Origin: Thinopyrum elongatum
Taxonomy: Eukaryota; Streptophyta; Magnoliopsida; Poales; Poaceae
Direction: 5' to 3'
DNA length: 64,000 nt
Assembly (NCBI GenBank): GCA_011799875.1
Contig: CM022297.1
Coordinates: forward strand, 515,709,207-515,773,206
The notes below the pieces were generated by a model, which searched no databases, was not told where the DNA came from, and was given only the letters and a program-made list of their open reading frames with translations. This document shows positions 46,309 through 57,199 of the stretch, piece after piece (positions within the stretch are counted from its first letter, which is position 1; each line of letters begins with the position of its first letter). The position numbers and the translations under genes were made by a program.

Positions 46309-46668
46309 ATGGGGTTCTTTACATACCTGGAAGCGAGCGATGCATCACACGAAGCATCGATGGCCGGCGCCAGGTGCGACGAGAGGCTCGTCATGCATCG
46401 CGTCACCGACGGCGGGTGCTTGGACGACTTCAACAAGGCGATGAAAGTGTGCCGCGGCGGCTACAGTCCCGAAGCGTCCGAACGCGACATTCGGCGAGGC
46501 GTCGCCAAGCGTGTCGTGGACGTGGAGGCTTGCGTCAAGGCCACGGCGGCGCTGCGCGAGTGCCGCATCGACGAGGGCCTCGACCAGGACACCAAGCCTT
46601 CGTCTTGGCAGATTTATCAAGATAAACAAGCCATCTTCAGGTGGTGGACTGACCTGAGGAGAAGCTAA
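46309..46668 (+). CDS. Twin-cysteine (GCK-like) small protein, copy 5, internal deletion
   Basis: This 119-residue frame starts MGFFTYLEASDASHEAS. It is close to copy 4, with RCDERLVMHRVTDGGC-x10-C and ACVKATAALREC (C-x9-C) intact. Directly after the last cysteine, 42 bp (14 codons) present in copy 4 (FAANPAKFKHQYLR) are missing, so REC runs straight into RIDEGLDQDTKP. The frame survives and the RWWTDLRRS tail is kept. The deleted segment contains the conserved HQY, so the product may be impaired or altered. Confidence 0.6.
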   Translation: MGFFTYLEASDASHEASMAGARCDERLVMHRVTDGGCLDDFNKAMKVCRGGYSPEASERDIRRGVAKRVVDVEACVKATAALRECRIDEGLDQDTKPSSWQIYQDKQAIFRWWTDLRRS

Positions 46669-47592
46669 GCCAAGCTATCCTATGCATGCATGCATCACCT
46701 ATATATACTCGTATTGATAGATGGGTTAGATCGATTATATAATTAGCATACTACTGGATATAACAGGCACATGCTATTTCGGTTTGAATTTTCTTATTCT
46801 TTTAGCTGTGGAGTTTTCCGGTATAGACGGATTAGATCGGTTATATTAGCGATGAAGTTACTATTCAGGATGTAATATGCACAAGTTATGTATGTGTTGA
46901 ATTATCTTTCTTTTTAGTTGCGGACTTTCTCGGTATGTGCACCATACTTATACATAGTTCATTGTTTCCCTGACCACTAGTACAAAATCTTTCGGCCAAA
47001 ACAGCATAACAGAGGCGGTTCATCAAAGCATTCGCTATGCATATGCATCGCAACTCATGGCGATAGATCTTACACACTTGGTCAATTAAACGTTGGAGTT
47101 CTCCCTTCGTCTTTAACTGTTGGACAGTGTATTTTCGAATGGATGAAGTATAAATTTGAAAATTGGATATCATACACTGAATTTGTTATGTAATTGTGTT
47201 TTTGTAACCGTTGAACACCTCTCTTCTTACTAATAAATGATAATTTTAAGTTTATGGAGGGAACGTTCGCTCACTAGACGTTAGGCACGAATTCCTTGTG
47301 GCCTTTCGATCACAAAATAAGCTGCATGCATCTACTCCTATTTGATATAGAAAAAGTGGCAAGAGGAAAAATGTTTTGCACACTATCCTTCCACGACCCC
47401 GACCTGCCACTCCTCCCACGATGGAGCGGTGGTGTGGTCGCCTTGTTTTGTCACCTACCTACTGACAATACTGCATCAAGCCAATGCATCGATTTCTGAG
47501 TAAGAGAAGGCCATTGAACCCAACAGCCGGTCAAATCACATCATGGATTTGCCCTTCTGATATTTGAATATTGGACTTATAAAACTAATGCC
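46669..47592. other. Noncoding flank of copy 5 within duplication unit 2
   Basis: Nearly parallel to 43045-43970; no supported gene. Confidence 0.6.
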
Positions 47593-47610
47593 GATGATCT
47601 CACCACGTTT

Positions 47611-48589
47611 TTTTTTTTTTGAGATCACTGCGTGTTCCATATATCAAGTAGAAATACAAGCCAAACACGGCACACACACGCAGAACCTGCGAGAGGAAAC
47701 GAGAGAGCACAGGTGTCTCGGCAAAGCAAAGAAGCCCCCAACTAAAAGAAAAATACAACCAAGTCCCTAGGGGGCCTTCCTGCACACCAAGCAAACACCC
47801 ACTGCCGACCGCCGTCGCTGCCACGCACGACGGGGAAAGACGCAGGCCACCTCCCTCCCCTGGACCGAGGAAGCACCATCGCCTGGAACGGCTTTAAGAG
47901 TCGAAGAAGAACCCCGCCGGAACCGGCGAGGCGTTGCCGCTGTGGCGCGTCGACTGGGATTTGTACCCATGCACCTCGGCCCCAGCACCGGTTCCTCCGT
48001 CCGACTATGTCGAAGGAGCGTCGCCGGAACTGCCACCTCGAGCCACCAATCCAGCACCGGAACACCAAGCCTCCCGCCCACCGTCACCGCCGCCACTAGG
48101 GCGGCCAGCGCCGGCAACGGCACTTCTGTACAGTCTCCTGGCTCCACGAAGGCATCTGGACACACCCTCGCGGCGGCGAAGCCGAAGAACAAAAGGGCCC
48201 AAGGGAACGCCATCGCCGCCGTGCCGTCCCCACATGGGCAAACCACCTCCCAGATTCCCCGCCGTCGACGAGGAAGACCAACGCGACGGCACCAGATCTG
48301 GAGGAGCTTATTCGCCGCGACCTTGAAACTCGTCGGAGACAAGGCCATGGCCGGCAGAAGCCTAACTACGCGAGCTCTAAACCTACAGCTGTACAGACCA
48401 TACGCCCGTACGCAGGGTCCGGCGACTCCCCCCCAACCAACGACCGCGAGGCCGCTGGCGGAGAGGAGCCGCCGGAGACAGCGCCGGCAAACGACGCGCC
48501 CGGAGCGCAAACTAGTCGCCCCCTTTTTCGCCTGTCTACAGTAGCAGAGAGGGGAAAGAGAGGATACACCCCTGCAACCCTTTTTTCTA
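47611..48589 (-). mobile_element. Non-LTR retroposon of about 980 bp, minus strand
   Basis: An exact 18-bp duplication (GATGATCTCACCACGTTT, 47593-47610 and 48590-48607) flanks the insert, and a poly-T at the left is its A-tail. It interrupts duplication unit 2 at a site that is empty in unit 1 (43940). A GC-rich minus frame spans 48603-47767 but has no domain I recognise; it may be the 3' part of a LINE or a non-autonomous retroposon. Confidence 0.88.
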
Positions 48590-48984
48590 GATGATCTCAC
48601 CACGTTTGCGTTATGTTATCTCAGTGCAAGAGGCATGCAAGGGCAGCATACGGCTCTGTAACTCTCGATAGTCACCTCTGCTGGTTCCTCCCCTCAATAC
48701 TATAAGACACTTTGGATATTTGGATATTTAATATAGACTACATATCGTCTGAAATGACTGAACAAACACACTAAAATGCGTCTATATACATACGATTAGA
48801 ATAAACAGTAGTTTTTACCAACCGGAATGGTAGTAGTTCATGTTTATCTCTAGAAAAGAAAATGAAACAATGTTTGCCCTTTTGGTTTTGTGCCCCAATG
48901 ATCCTTTTTGCAAGAAAATACATATTTTTGCCGAGCAAAATGTTCATCTGTCTGGAAAACCCACAAAAGATTGTTTTTTTTCAT

Positions 48985-49629
48985 TTAGCAAAACTCGTCC
49001 TAACCCTTTCCCTCTTGAGACTATAGCGGCTAGGGCACTTGTCCCCTCAAGGGTTCCTCGTTGACCATGGGGATCCGCCTCCTCTCTGCTTGCCTCTCAG
49101 GCGGCTGGTGGCGTGGACGGTATCCTCGTGGCTTTGTTCTAGCAAGTAATTTAGGTCAGGGTTTTTCTCCTCGTAGGTGTGGTGCTTGGCGGATAACAAC
49201 ACTTCATCTTCGAGCTAGTCCTCCCATCTCTGATTCTCCCCGAGTTCGTCTAGTGATGGAGTCGACGGACTTCGTTGTAGATTACTGCCATCTCCTTGTA
49301 GTGATGACGTCCTGGTTTCTTGCCGTGCGCGCGTGATGGCGAGATTTTTTGTTAGGCGTTTCCGATCGTTTCAAGGGTTCAATGATGAAGACGACAGCTC
49401 TAATGTGCTGGTCCTTTGAGGACATGCAGACATACTTTCTCACTGTCATCAGCAATGTCATGCCAGCTCTGGTAGGGGAATGACGACAATGACATGTCAA
49501 TGGCTCATTTTAACAGCACTAGTGGTCATTAGGTGGTCCAGGGTCCTCGGTGTAGTATTTTATTATGTTTGGGCTGCTTTGTACTTGTGGTGAACCTTTA
49601 TAATACACGTATGTCCTTCTCTAAAAAGA
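48985..49629 (+). mobile_element. Short non-LTR retroposon R, copy R2
   Basis: The duplicate of R1 in unit 2, ending TTTATAATACACGTATGTCCTTCTCTAAAAA. The frame at 49061-49336 is not conserved in R1 or R3, so I do not call it a gene. Confidence 0.6.
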
Positions 49630-51858
49630 CAACCCCTCCTGTGAAGTTTTTTGAAGGTCAAAAAGCTAAATCTTCGATTGTTGCCATCAACGTTTTGTAA
49701 TGATTCCGAAACTTCAAAAACACTACTCTAAGACCATACATTCATAACCAACTATTTTAGTTCAGGAATAATTGCTTTCATTTTGAAGACATCTAATGAC
49801 ATAAAAGCAACATTTTGATGAGAGATGTTTTGACGACTTTTGGTCTATTGGGTTATATAAATTTGTACATATATGCATAAGTATATTATTTTATATTTTT
49901 ATATGGTTTTCATCTTGTAATTATTATGGTTTTCATCTTATAATTATAATTAATACAGCCTCCTAAAATGAGTCTAGTCAAACTTCACCAACATGGACTC
50001 GTAATATGTATAAACAATGAGATTATTGAATCGTTTTTTCTAGGTTTTCCTAGAGAGGTGGCGATATGAGGCGGATAGCTCTACCCTCGAACAGCCGCCG
50101 CTGCGGATTCCCCTAGCAGCCGCTGCGGATTCCCCTAGCAGCCGCTGCCGTGGCGGGATATTGGGGAATCCCAAAACTGAGTGTCCTTGTCTATGTCTCA
50201 TAGGGTTTCAATTCTTCATTGTCGGTGAAGCTAGGCAGCGAGGACGATGGGAATAATGGTTCTTCGGCTTTCCTCATGTCGTTATTCTTCCTCGGAGTGG
50301 CACCGACAGGTTGGAGGATGATTTCGATCGTCCGGAAGTTAGCTCGACAAGATTAACAGTTTTTCACAGTGGCGACCACTTGCGAAGTGGGTGGTGTTAT
50401 GGCTTGAGTTTGATCTCCAGTTTAATCACCATGCGATTATGCTTAGATATATACCGCTCCATCGGGGAACTTGTGAGTTTTTTGTTCCCATCATTTGTCT
50501 GACAAGAGTTGGGATTATCTTCTGGGCCTCCTTGGTGCCGAATTTTTCGGGATGATGAGCTATTCAATTTGTGGTTGCTTGCGTCTTCTGCCCAACATTG
50601 ATGCTTCCTAGTGGCTGCTTCTATAAGCTTAAAAGTTTTAAAGTTTGCTCCGATAAACCGAAGACCAGAGTCAACATCAAGCCTTGCTCATGGTGCACCG
50701 CATGTGGATGCAGAAGAATACGATGCTGATTTATTTATTAACCTGCTTGTAATATGACCTTCAGCTTGTCTTACCTGCTTGTTACAACATTTGCCATGAT
50801 TTTTTAATTTCTAACATGGCAAATTTATATAGAAGACATATAGCAAATTTACAGTTTTTCGGACCCATTTTCATTATTTTAGTACTACATGTATATAATA
50901 GCCATGGCAACTTCAATGTGTCTTTTGCCATGAGACCTCCTGTTTTTTGTTAGATACACCTTCATTACACAGCATTTTTACCTGCATTTTAGCTACTAAA
51001 TTATACATGGCAAACTTTTCTGATATGTTCAAAAAAGTTGCCATGCAAACATATATTTCTTTTGTAAAATCATTTTTGTCATGATTTTTTTTCTCATTGG
51101 CACATGGCAAATTCATAACATTTTTTTTCAAATAAAGATGGAAATTTTAGCTCTTTCAAAACTTTTCTTTTTCCAAAACATGGCAGATTGTTTTTTAAAT
51201 AATGCTCTTATGGAAACTATAAGATTTTTGTGTCAGACAGATGGCAACTTTTAAATTTCTTTCTTACGGTCAGATGGCACTTTCGAAGCACTATTGTACG
51301 AATACATGCCCATTTTTAGATTTTTTTTTTTTTTTTGCACTAGGCAACTCTATGAATATTTTCATCTACACATATGGCAATTTTTTAAAACCATTGGATG
51401 TTTTTACCAGGGCAAATTCAGTAATTTATGTTTGGTTACATGGAAATTTTAATTTTTTTTTAACACACAAAGTTTGTGTGAACAGAACCATTGTAAGTTT
51501 TTTTTATTTTATAGTTTCTTTTTATTTTATGTTATTGGTTTTTGGGTTTCGAACATTTTTTAGTGTAACACTAGGCAACTGGGCTGTGCCTGGCCTTTTT
51601 TCGGTTTGAGCCGGCTGGATCTGTGCCGGATGGGCCAGCAGAAATACTCGCAACGGACTGGTTTGTAACCTCTAAAAAAAAGGGTCCGTATTGAGGTTCC
51701 TAATTAAAGCGCTGCATGGCATTCCTTGCACGGCAAGTCTCGGATGTGCACGCACGTACGTATATACATACTTGCATCGGTGTGGCTGCACATCCGATTG
51801 ATCGAGGCTAGATTTAAACCTATTAACCTAAAATATACCACCGCCCGGCCGCCCGCCC
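49630..51858. other. AT-rich spacer before copy 6, with repeats
   Basis: It holds the end of duplication unit 2, a tandem repeat of a 22-bp unit (CAGCCGCTGCGGATTCCCCTAG, about 50095-50155), and a long zone (about 50790-51590) in which CATGGCAA or its near variants recur a dozen times at irregular spacing. No supported gene. Confidence 0.55.
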
Positions 51859-52179
51859 ATGGGGACCGAGTGCGACTTCAACGTGGTCTGGCACCACGTG
51901 GAGAACGGCGGGTGCCGCCAGAAGTTCATCAAGGCGACGAACGAGTGCGACCCCTTGGACAGCGACGATGGACGTCCAGGCGTCGTCAACGTCGAGGCGT
52001 GCATCAAGGCGACGGCGGCGCTGCGCAAGTGCTTCGGCCGCAACCGCCGGTGGTTCGAGCACCAGTACATCAACCGCATGGACTACCTTCTCGACGAGGA
52101 CGTCAAGCCGTCGCCGGAGGAGGTGCAGGAGGAGGAGAGTAGCCGGTACAGGTGGTGGACCGGCATGAGGAGAAGCTAG
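51859..52179 (+). CDS. Twin-cysteine (GCK-like) small protein, copy 6
   Basis: This 106-residue open gene starts MGTECDFNVVWHHVENGGC. It has GGC-x10-C, a 17-residue loop, then ACIKATAALRKC (C-x9-C), FEHQYINRMDYLLDEDVKPSPEEV and a perfect RWWTGMRRS tail. It is most like copy 2 and lacks the FFTY extension. It has a further cysteine 13 residues before the GGC cysteine, as in copies 4-5 upstream of their core. All conserved positions are present, so it is the best candidate in the cluster for a functional gene. Confidence 0.78.
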   Translation: MGTECDFNVVWHHVENGGCRQKFIKATNECDPLDSDDGRPGVVNVEACIKATAALRKCFGRNRRWFEHQYINRMDYLLDEDVKPSPEEVQEEESSRYRWWTGMRRS

Positions 52180-52533
52180 CTAGCTTGTGGTAATTGCATG
52201 CATGTTTGATAGTGACAGTGATTCGTGCAAGTTTGATAGCATTGCGTCGGATACGATAGATCGATCGTTGATACTAGCAGAGTTGGTAGCTCATATATAA
52301 TTGAAGGCTTTAATTCGTCTATTTAGTTTTTAGTATTATCCATATTTTAGTGTATGGCCCCGTTGCTGCTCCACCTGCGGAATACCTGATGTGAAGCTTG
52401 TTTTCATCTCATGAATTATGAAGCTCTTTCCCTTTGTCGGTAACATAAGCAACTTTTAGCACCCAATCGTGGGTAGGAGTAGCTATTTGAAGCGACATAC
52501 ATAGGGATCCACGATCGATTTCGTTGTTAACGC
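52180..52533. other. Spacer between copies 6 and 7
   Basis: No gene. GTAGCTATTTGAAGCGACAT at about 52479 matches the upstream region of copy 3 (GTAGCTATTTAAAGCGACAT, 37902), so it is the inherited promoter region of copy 7. Confidence 0.55.
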
Positions 52534-52876
52534 AATGGGGCTCTTGACCACAATGATAGCACTCGATGCATTGCGCCGAGGGCTTCAAGAAGGCGATCGT
52601 CGTGCATCACGTAACCAACGGCGCGTGGTTTGACGGCTTCAGGAACACTACGGCCGGTATAGTCCCGGAGCATTGCCAACCGCGTTGTCGACATGGAGGC
52701 GTACGTCAAGGCCACGGCTGCACCGCGAGTGCTTCGCCAGCAACCCCGCAGTGTTCAAGCACCGGTAACTCCGCCGCATTGACGAGGGTCTCGACCAGGA
52801 CACCAAGCCGTTGCCGCATGATATTTGGAGAGATGAACAAGCCATATTTAGGTGGTGGACCGGCATCAGGAGAAGC
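52534..52876 (+). pseudogene. Twin-cysteine (GCK-like) small gene, relic copy 7
   Basis: The ATG at 52534 (MGLLTTMIALDA) corresponds to copies 4-5, but the frame shifts within 40 codons. Recognisable pieces in different phases are VVHHVTNGAW (where the GGC cysteine is replaced by tryptophan), ACVKATA-like sequence with damage, FKHR, and the tail FRWWTGIRRS at the end. It is clearly decayed and makes no full product. Confidence 0.75.
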
Positions 52877-55436
52877 TATGCTATGCTATGCATGCATGCA
52901 TGCCCTATACTCGTATAGACGGATTATATTAGCGATGAAGTTAGTATACTTAACCGGGCATAACTCTTTTCCATCAAATGAATAATAAAAATACAACCGT
53001 CCAACGTTCCGCACAAGAGTTGAAGGGAGCGAGAAAGGGGAGAGCAAGTTGGACGCATCGCCAGGAAAACCACTACGAGTGCCCGACGTCGAAACACGCG
53101 TTATGGGGTGAAAACCTGACGACACTGAATTAATGACCTAAAAAGAGGGCAAAGTTTAACACAGCTCACAACTCGAGCAACAAGAGATAACCTCTCACAT
53201 GAGCAAACAAGCAACAAAATGAAACTGCACGAGGCCACTGTAAGATAGGCTCATCAATCCCGGCGCAAACCCTCATCATGGTGGTAGCATTCTTCTTTGA
53301 GCATCCTTCTCCACGCTCCATGACGACCATCATTCTTCAGTAATCTTGCCAACTATTTGATCAATACACAAGCAGAGAAAGCCACTTCAAATTGGGATTT
53401 AGGGGGCTTAAACTCAAAGGTGGCCCGGCTGCAGCAGTTCCATATCGCCCAACAAACCAACTGTGCCCCATTATGCAGGAAAACGTAGCACCAAGAGTAG
53501 TATTGCCAAATATTATTTGGGCAAAGATCCGTTCAGAGAAACAGAACCAACTGTGTGCCACACTACCCTGGCCACAGGGCAAAGGAATTGCCATCACAAG
53601 ATCTGGATGTTCAAAGGGATTTTGGTTTGCCAAATCCATCTGAAATCACATCCAGCCAAGTTCCTTTCCAGATAAGCATACATAGACTTTGTCGTGAATA
53701 CTTTGCGAGATCCAAGGGACCAAGCAACTTTGTCAGGCTAGTTTGAGAGGTTTAGAGCAGCAATGAAACAACAAAGTTCATTCCAATAATGGATATAATA
53801 GGTACAAATTTAAAAGTTATTTCTGTGTTGAATTATCTTTCTCTTTTAGTTGCGGAGTTTACCTGAATGTGCACGATATTCATCGTTCTCACCTCGTTCG
53901 TGTTCCCTGACAACTAGTACAAAATCTTTTTGCCAAAATATACTTAGTTCATCATTCTCACTACCTTTGTGTTCCCTGGCAACTACATAATCTTTCGGCC
54001 AAAACTTACTTAGTTCATTGTTCTCACTTAGTTTGTGTTCCTTGGCTACTGGCTAGTACAAATCTTTCGGCCAAAACAGCATTACAGAGGTGGTTCATCA
54101 AAACCTTCGGCATGGATATGCATCGCAAGTGATGGTGATAGATTCATTTTGGACACAAAACAGTTGTCAATCGGGGGCTTCGCAAGAGGGAAATAGCGAG
54201 AGGAAAATTGTTTTGCACACAAAACTGTCTGCCCGGTTGACGATTCGTTTTCACAGATTGTTGTTTAACATCGAGAGCTTCACAACTAGTCCCTCCGTCC
54301 CATAATATAAGAACGTGTATTAAGCTATGTTAGCTTTAAAAAACTTTCTTATATTATGGGACGAAGGGAGTAGATATCACTTCCGTATATTCGGATGAAC
54401 TTTATTTTGGACACTGAAGTTGCCACCTAACGATAAATGAATGCTAAAATTGCTATTGTGCCGGTATGAAAGTTGCCACTTGGGTACAATACCATGGCAA
54501 GGGTTAATCACTAGGTGGCTTCTTTTAAGGTAGATTTTTCTCTCTCGTTGAAACATAGACAGGTCAGATATATACTATAGAAGCTCTCATTGAGACAAAG
54601 CCAACCGTGAGGATGAATTGTAAATATAATATGAGGTTTGGGAGTTAGCACAATTACAAATTTTAAAAATAACATTTATTGCACTGATGTCATTTTTTCT
54701 GGTTCTCACCTACATGCATGGTTGCGTGTCGGTTGTTGCACCGGACTCCCAACGAGGGAGCAGCCAGCGCCGTTTCCAGGCCATTGATGCCTCGGCCCAT
54801 GCCGACCCTCCGCTCGCGGAGACGTGATCTCCCAGCCGCTGCTTTTCTCGGCCGCGCTCTTTGGCTGCCGCGAGGGAGGTGGGAGAGGTCGAGGGGAGAC
54901 CCCGGTGGCGGTGGCTTGGTTTTCCCTCCCGGTCGCACACTGGGACTACGGGGAGAGGCAGGCTGGTTCAGAAGATTTTTTATTTTTTTGAGAACTTGTT
55001 TCAGAAGAATTTGATATTGAATGTTTTTGTATCTTGCTACAGCTGTATTACATATTGCCTATGGTTCGTGCGGGCAAACCCCACCAACTTTAAATCACAA
55101 TATGTACTCAAATATTAAGATTGGGTTGGTGAGAAAAATATTAGTTGTGAAAGATATTTTGATTAGAATTTAATTTTAGAAATTTTTGGCCAGAATATTA
55201 AGGTAGTTGTTATGAAAGTTGTTTCTAAAACGACATGCACTGAGTAGTAGTTAATGAAAGGATTTGCACGTACGGCAAACTAATTAATCAACGCCGACCA
55301 TTCCTTGGGCAGAAAGTCTACCGCGTATAGATACGTATACATAAACATCTGACGGGCGGCACGGTTCTAGAAGAACGTAACGATCGTGAGCTACGTACGT
55401 GCTTTAACCCTAGCACACCTCCGGCCGGCTGCGGAC
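52877..55436. other. Spacer between copies 7 and 8 with insertion and MITE
   Basis: The duplicated 3' flank of copy 7 is interrupted at about 52950-53785 by unrelated sequence (minus frame 53639-53361 of unknown type). It then resumes and contains three tandem versions of a roughly 65-bp unit around ACTAGTACAAAATCTTTCGGCC (53900-54085). From about 54690 a GC-rich stretch has no recognised gene. Confidence 0.5.
54289..54370. mobile_element. Stowaway MITE (82 bp)
   Basis: Terminal inverted repeats GTCCCTCCGTCCCATAATATAAG and its complement, ending CGAAGGGAG, are flanked by TA at 54287-54288 and 54371-54372. Size, TIR and TA duplication fit Stowaway (mariner-like) MITEs of grasses. Confidence 0.93.
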
Positions 55437-55772
55437 ATGGGGGCCATGGAGTCCTCCCTAAAGTTCCTCGGCGAAGTCTTTGAGGTCATAGACCATGCGG
55501 ACAAAGGCGGCTGCGGAGACCAGTTCATTGCGGCGATGAGGGAGTGCTACCCCCGGGAGATCGAGGGGCGACCGGCCGACGCCGGCCACGCCAAGCGCGT
55601 CGTGGACAAAGAGGCGTGCGCGAGGGCGGAGGCGGCGCTGCGCAAGTGCATAGCCGGCTGCAGCAGCGAGTGGTTCGACCACCAGTTCGTCGCCCGCATG
55701 GAGCACCTCGCCCGCAAGGACCTCAGCCTCGAAAAGGGTTTCAACAAGCCGTCGCCAGAGCATGAGGATTGA
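55437..55772 (+). CDS. Divergent twin-cysteine (GCK-like) protein, copy 8
   Basis: The ATG at 55437 (MGAMESSLKFLGEVFEVIDHADKGGC) is preferred to 55386 because the upstream residues are unlike other copies. The product is 111 residues. The core is kept: GGC-x10-C (DQFIAAMREC), then ACARAEAALRKC (C-x9-C), then WFDHQFVARMEHLARKD. It ends KPSPEHED and lacks the RWWTGMRRS tail; compare KPSPEEV in copy 6, which precedes that tail. It is the most divergent member and may have lost its tail by an early stop. Confidence 0.7.
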   Translation: MGAMESSLKFLGEVFEVIDHADKGGCGDQFIAAMRECYPREIEGRPADAGHAKRVVDKEACARAEAALRKCIAGCSSEWFDHQFVARMEHLARKDLSLEKGFNKPSPEHED

Positions 55773-55898
55773 GGACGAGCCAGCTGTGCTTGATCCTTTT
55801 CACGTGGGATGAGGCAGTGATGCATGGCGCATGCATGCATGGATAAGTCTCGACTAGGAGCACCTCCAAGAGAACAGCTCGGGAGATAACTATAGTGT

Positions 55899-56230
55899 CT
55901 AATAGCCCCTTATAGTGTCAATGTGGGCTTGCCAAACACTGAGACTGGACGGAAATTCATCAAAGAGCGCAGTCGTCAACCCCTTCGTAAACATATCTGC
56001 ATATTGCGTGGAGGTGGGAACATGCAAAACTCGAACCTCAACGAGCAAGACTTTGTTGCGCATAAAATAAATGTCGATCTCGATGTGCTTCATACGACGG
56101 TGCAACATAGCAAACATGTAGACAACGGACACATTATCACAATAGACAACAATGGATTTGTCGATAGGCTGATGAAGCACCTGGAGAAGTTGGCGAAGCG
56201 ATGAGGTTTCGGCAACGACATGGGCGGCGG
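55899..56230 (-). pseudogene. Copia RNase H fragment
   Basis: On the minus strand the sequence AAAHVVAETSSLRQLL, VVYCDNVSVVYM, RRMKHIEIDI and STQYADMFTKGL is the RNase H end of a Ty1/copia polyprotein. No LTRs or other domains are adjacent; it is an orphan fragment distinct from the Angela-type element. Confidence 0.8.
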
Positions 56231-56339
56231 CACTCTGCATAAAGGCAGATTGTGGAAACAAAATAGAGAAGGGAAGATTGAAGGAATGGAGTAGCAAAGG
56301 GGTCGCCGACAGATCATGATGAGACAAACTGGACTTCAC

Positions 56340-56986
56340 TACGGCGTGTGAAGGTTCTGTCAAAGCTTCGAATCTTCGCTTGGAGTCTCGCACGTTCGAG
56401 CTTTCCAACAAGTGCAGAACGAGCACGTCGGCATATGACCACTTCGGCGGTCAGTACAGTTTGCAATGTTGCCAACGATTTTTGGCAACAAGCGCTACTA
56501 AACTGTAACATGGCTAGGGTAGTGTGGTCGATGAGCGAGGATGATGTTATAGTTCCCTTGATTGGAGATGAGACGCCAAATGCGAAGCTGTGGCTCTTCA
56601 ACCTAGTGAAGACACTCAAGCAGGATCAATTTGTCGATGTTCGAGTTACTCTATGGGCGATTTGGTGGCAGGGTCGTAAAGCAATATATGAAGAGGTGTT
56701 CAAAACCCCACTCTCCACGCACCTATTTATTATGCAATATCCTGATATGCTACGGATTGCCCATGCAGTGCCATGCAAACGTGACCCTTCGGCTACTAGA
56801 CCCCCTTGTATTTGGAAGCCGCCACCTGAGGGGTTTGCAAAGTTGAATCCGGATGCGGCAGTAGCAAAGACACATAACCGAGGTACGGTGGGGGTGATAT
56901 GCAGAGATGATCATGGTGCCTTTCAGAGGGCGTTAGGGGTGGTTTGTGAGGGGATATTCGACCTATACACTCCCGAAAAAAAGTAA
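56340..56986 (+). pseudogene. LINE C-terminal fragment (zf-RVT / RNase H)
   Basis: The plus frame reads RIFAWSLARSSFPTSAER, CNVANDFWQQALLNC, VRVTLWAIWWQGRKAIYEE and, at the end, WKPPPEGFAKLNPDAAVAK with GTVGVICRDDHG. This is a zf-RVT-like region followed by the start of an RVT_3 RNase H domain (the usual NVDAA is NPDAA). The frame then leaves the family and stops. It is a plant L1-type fragment. Confidence 0.7.
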
Positions 56987-57199
56987 TCCAGCCGAAATAT
57001 CTAAAAAAAATCCGGCACAAAAGTACACTCTTTTTATTATTGAAAACCAGTTTTCTCAAACAAAAAAGGCCGTACGTGTGCAATCACCTAATTGGTTTAG
57101 TACTAGGCTATGTTATGTGCTATATAGGAGTATATCTACGCGTAGACCGCCCCTATAATACCCTGCTAAAATAAAATAATGACGGCTGAAAGACCCGCA

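Larger units (their letters stand above)
46240..50300 (+). repeat. Segmental duplication unit 2
   Basis: Homologous to 42600-45590 and holding copy 5. It alone contains the retroposon at 47611-48589 and a tandem repeat at 50095-50155. The private insertions in each unit show that duplication came first. Confidence 0.85.

Noticed and set aside
47767..48603. 278-residue frame (minus strand) in the retroposon at 47611-48589
   Set aside because: No domain recognised, and its start overlaps the target-site duplication. Reported as part of the retroposon, not as a gene.
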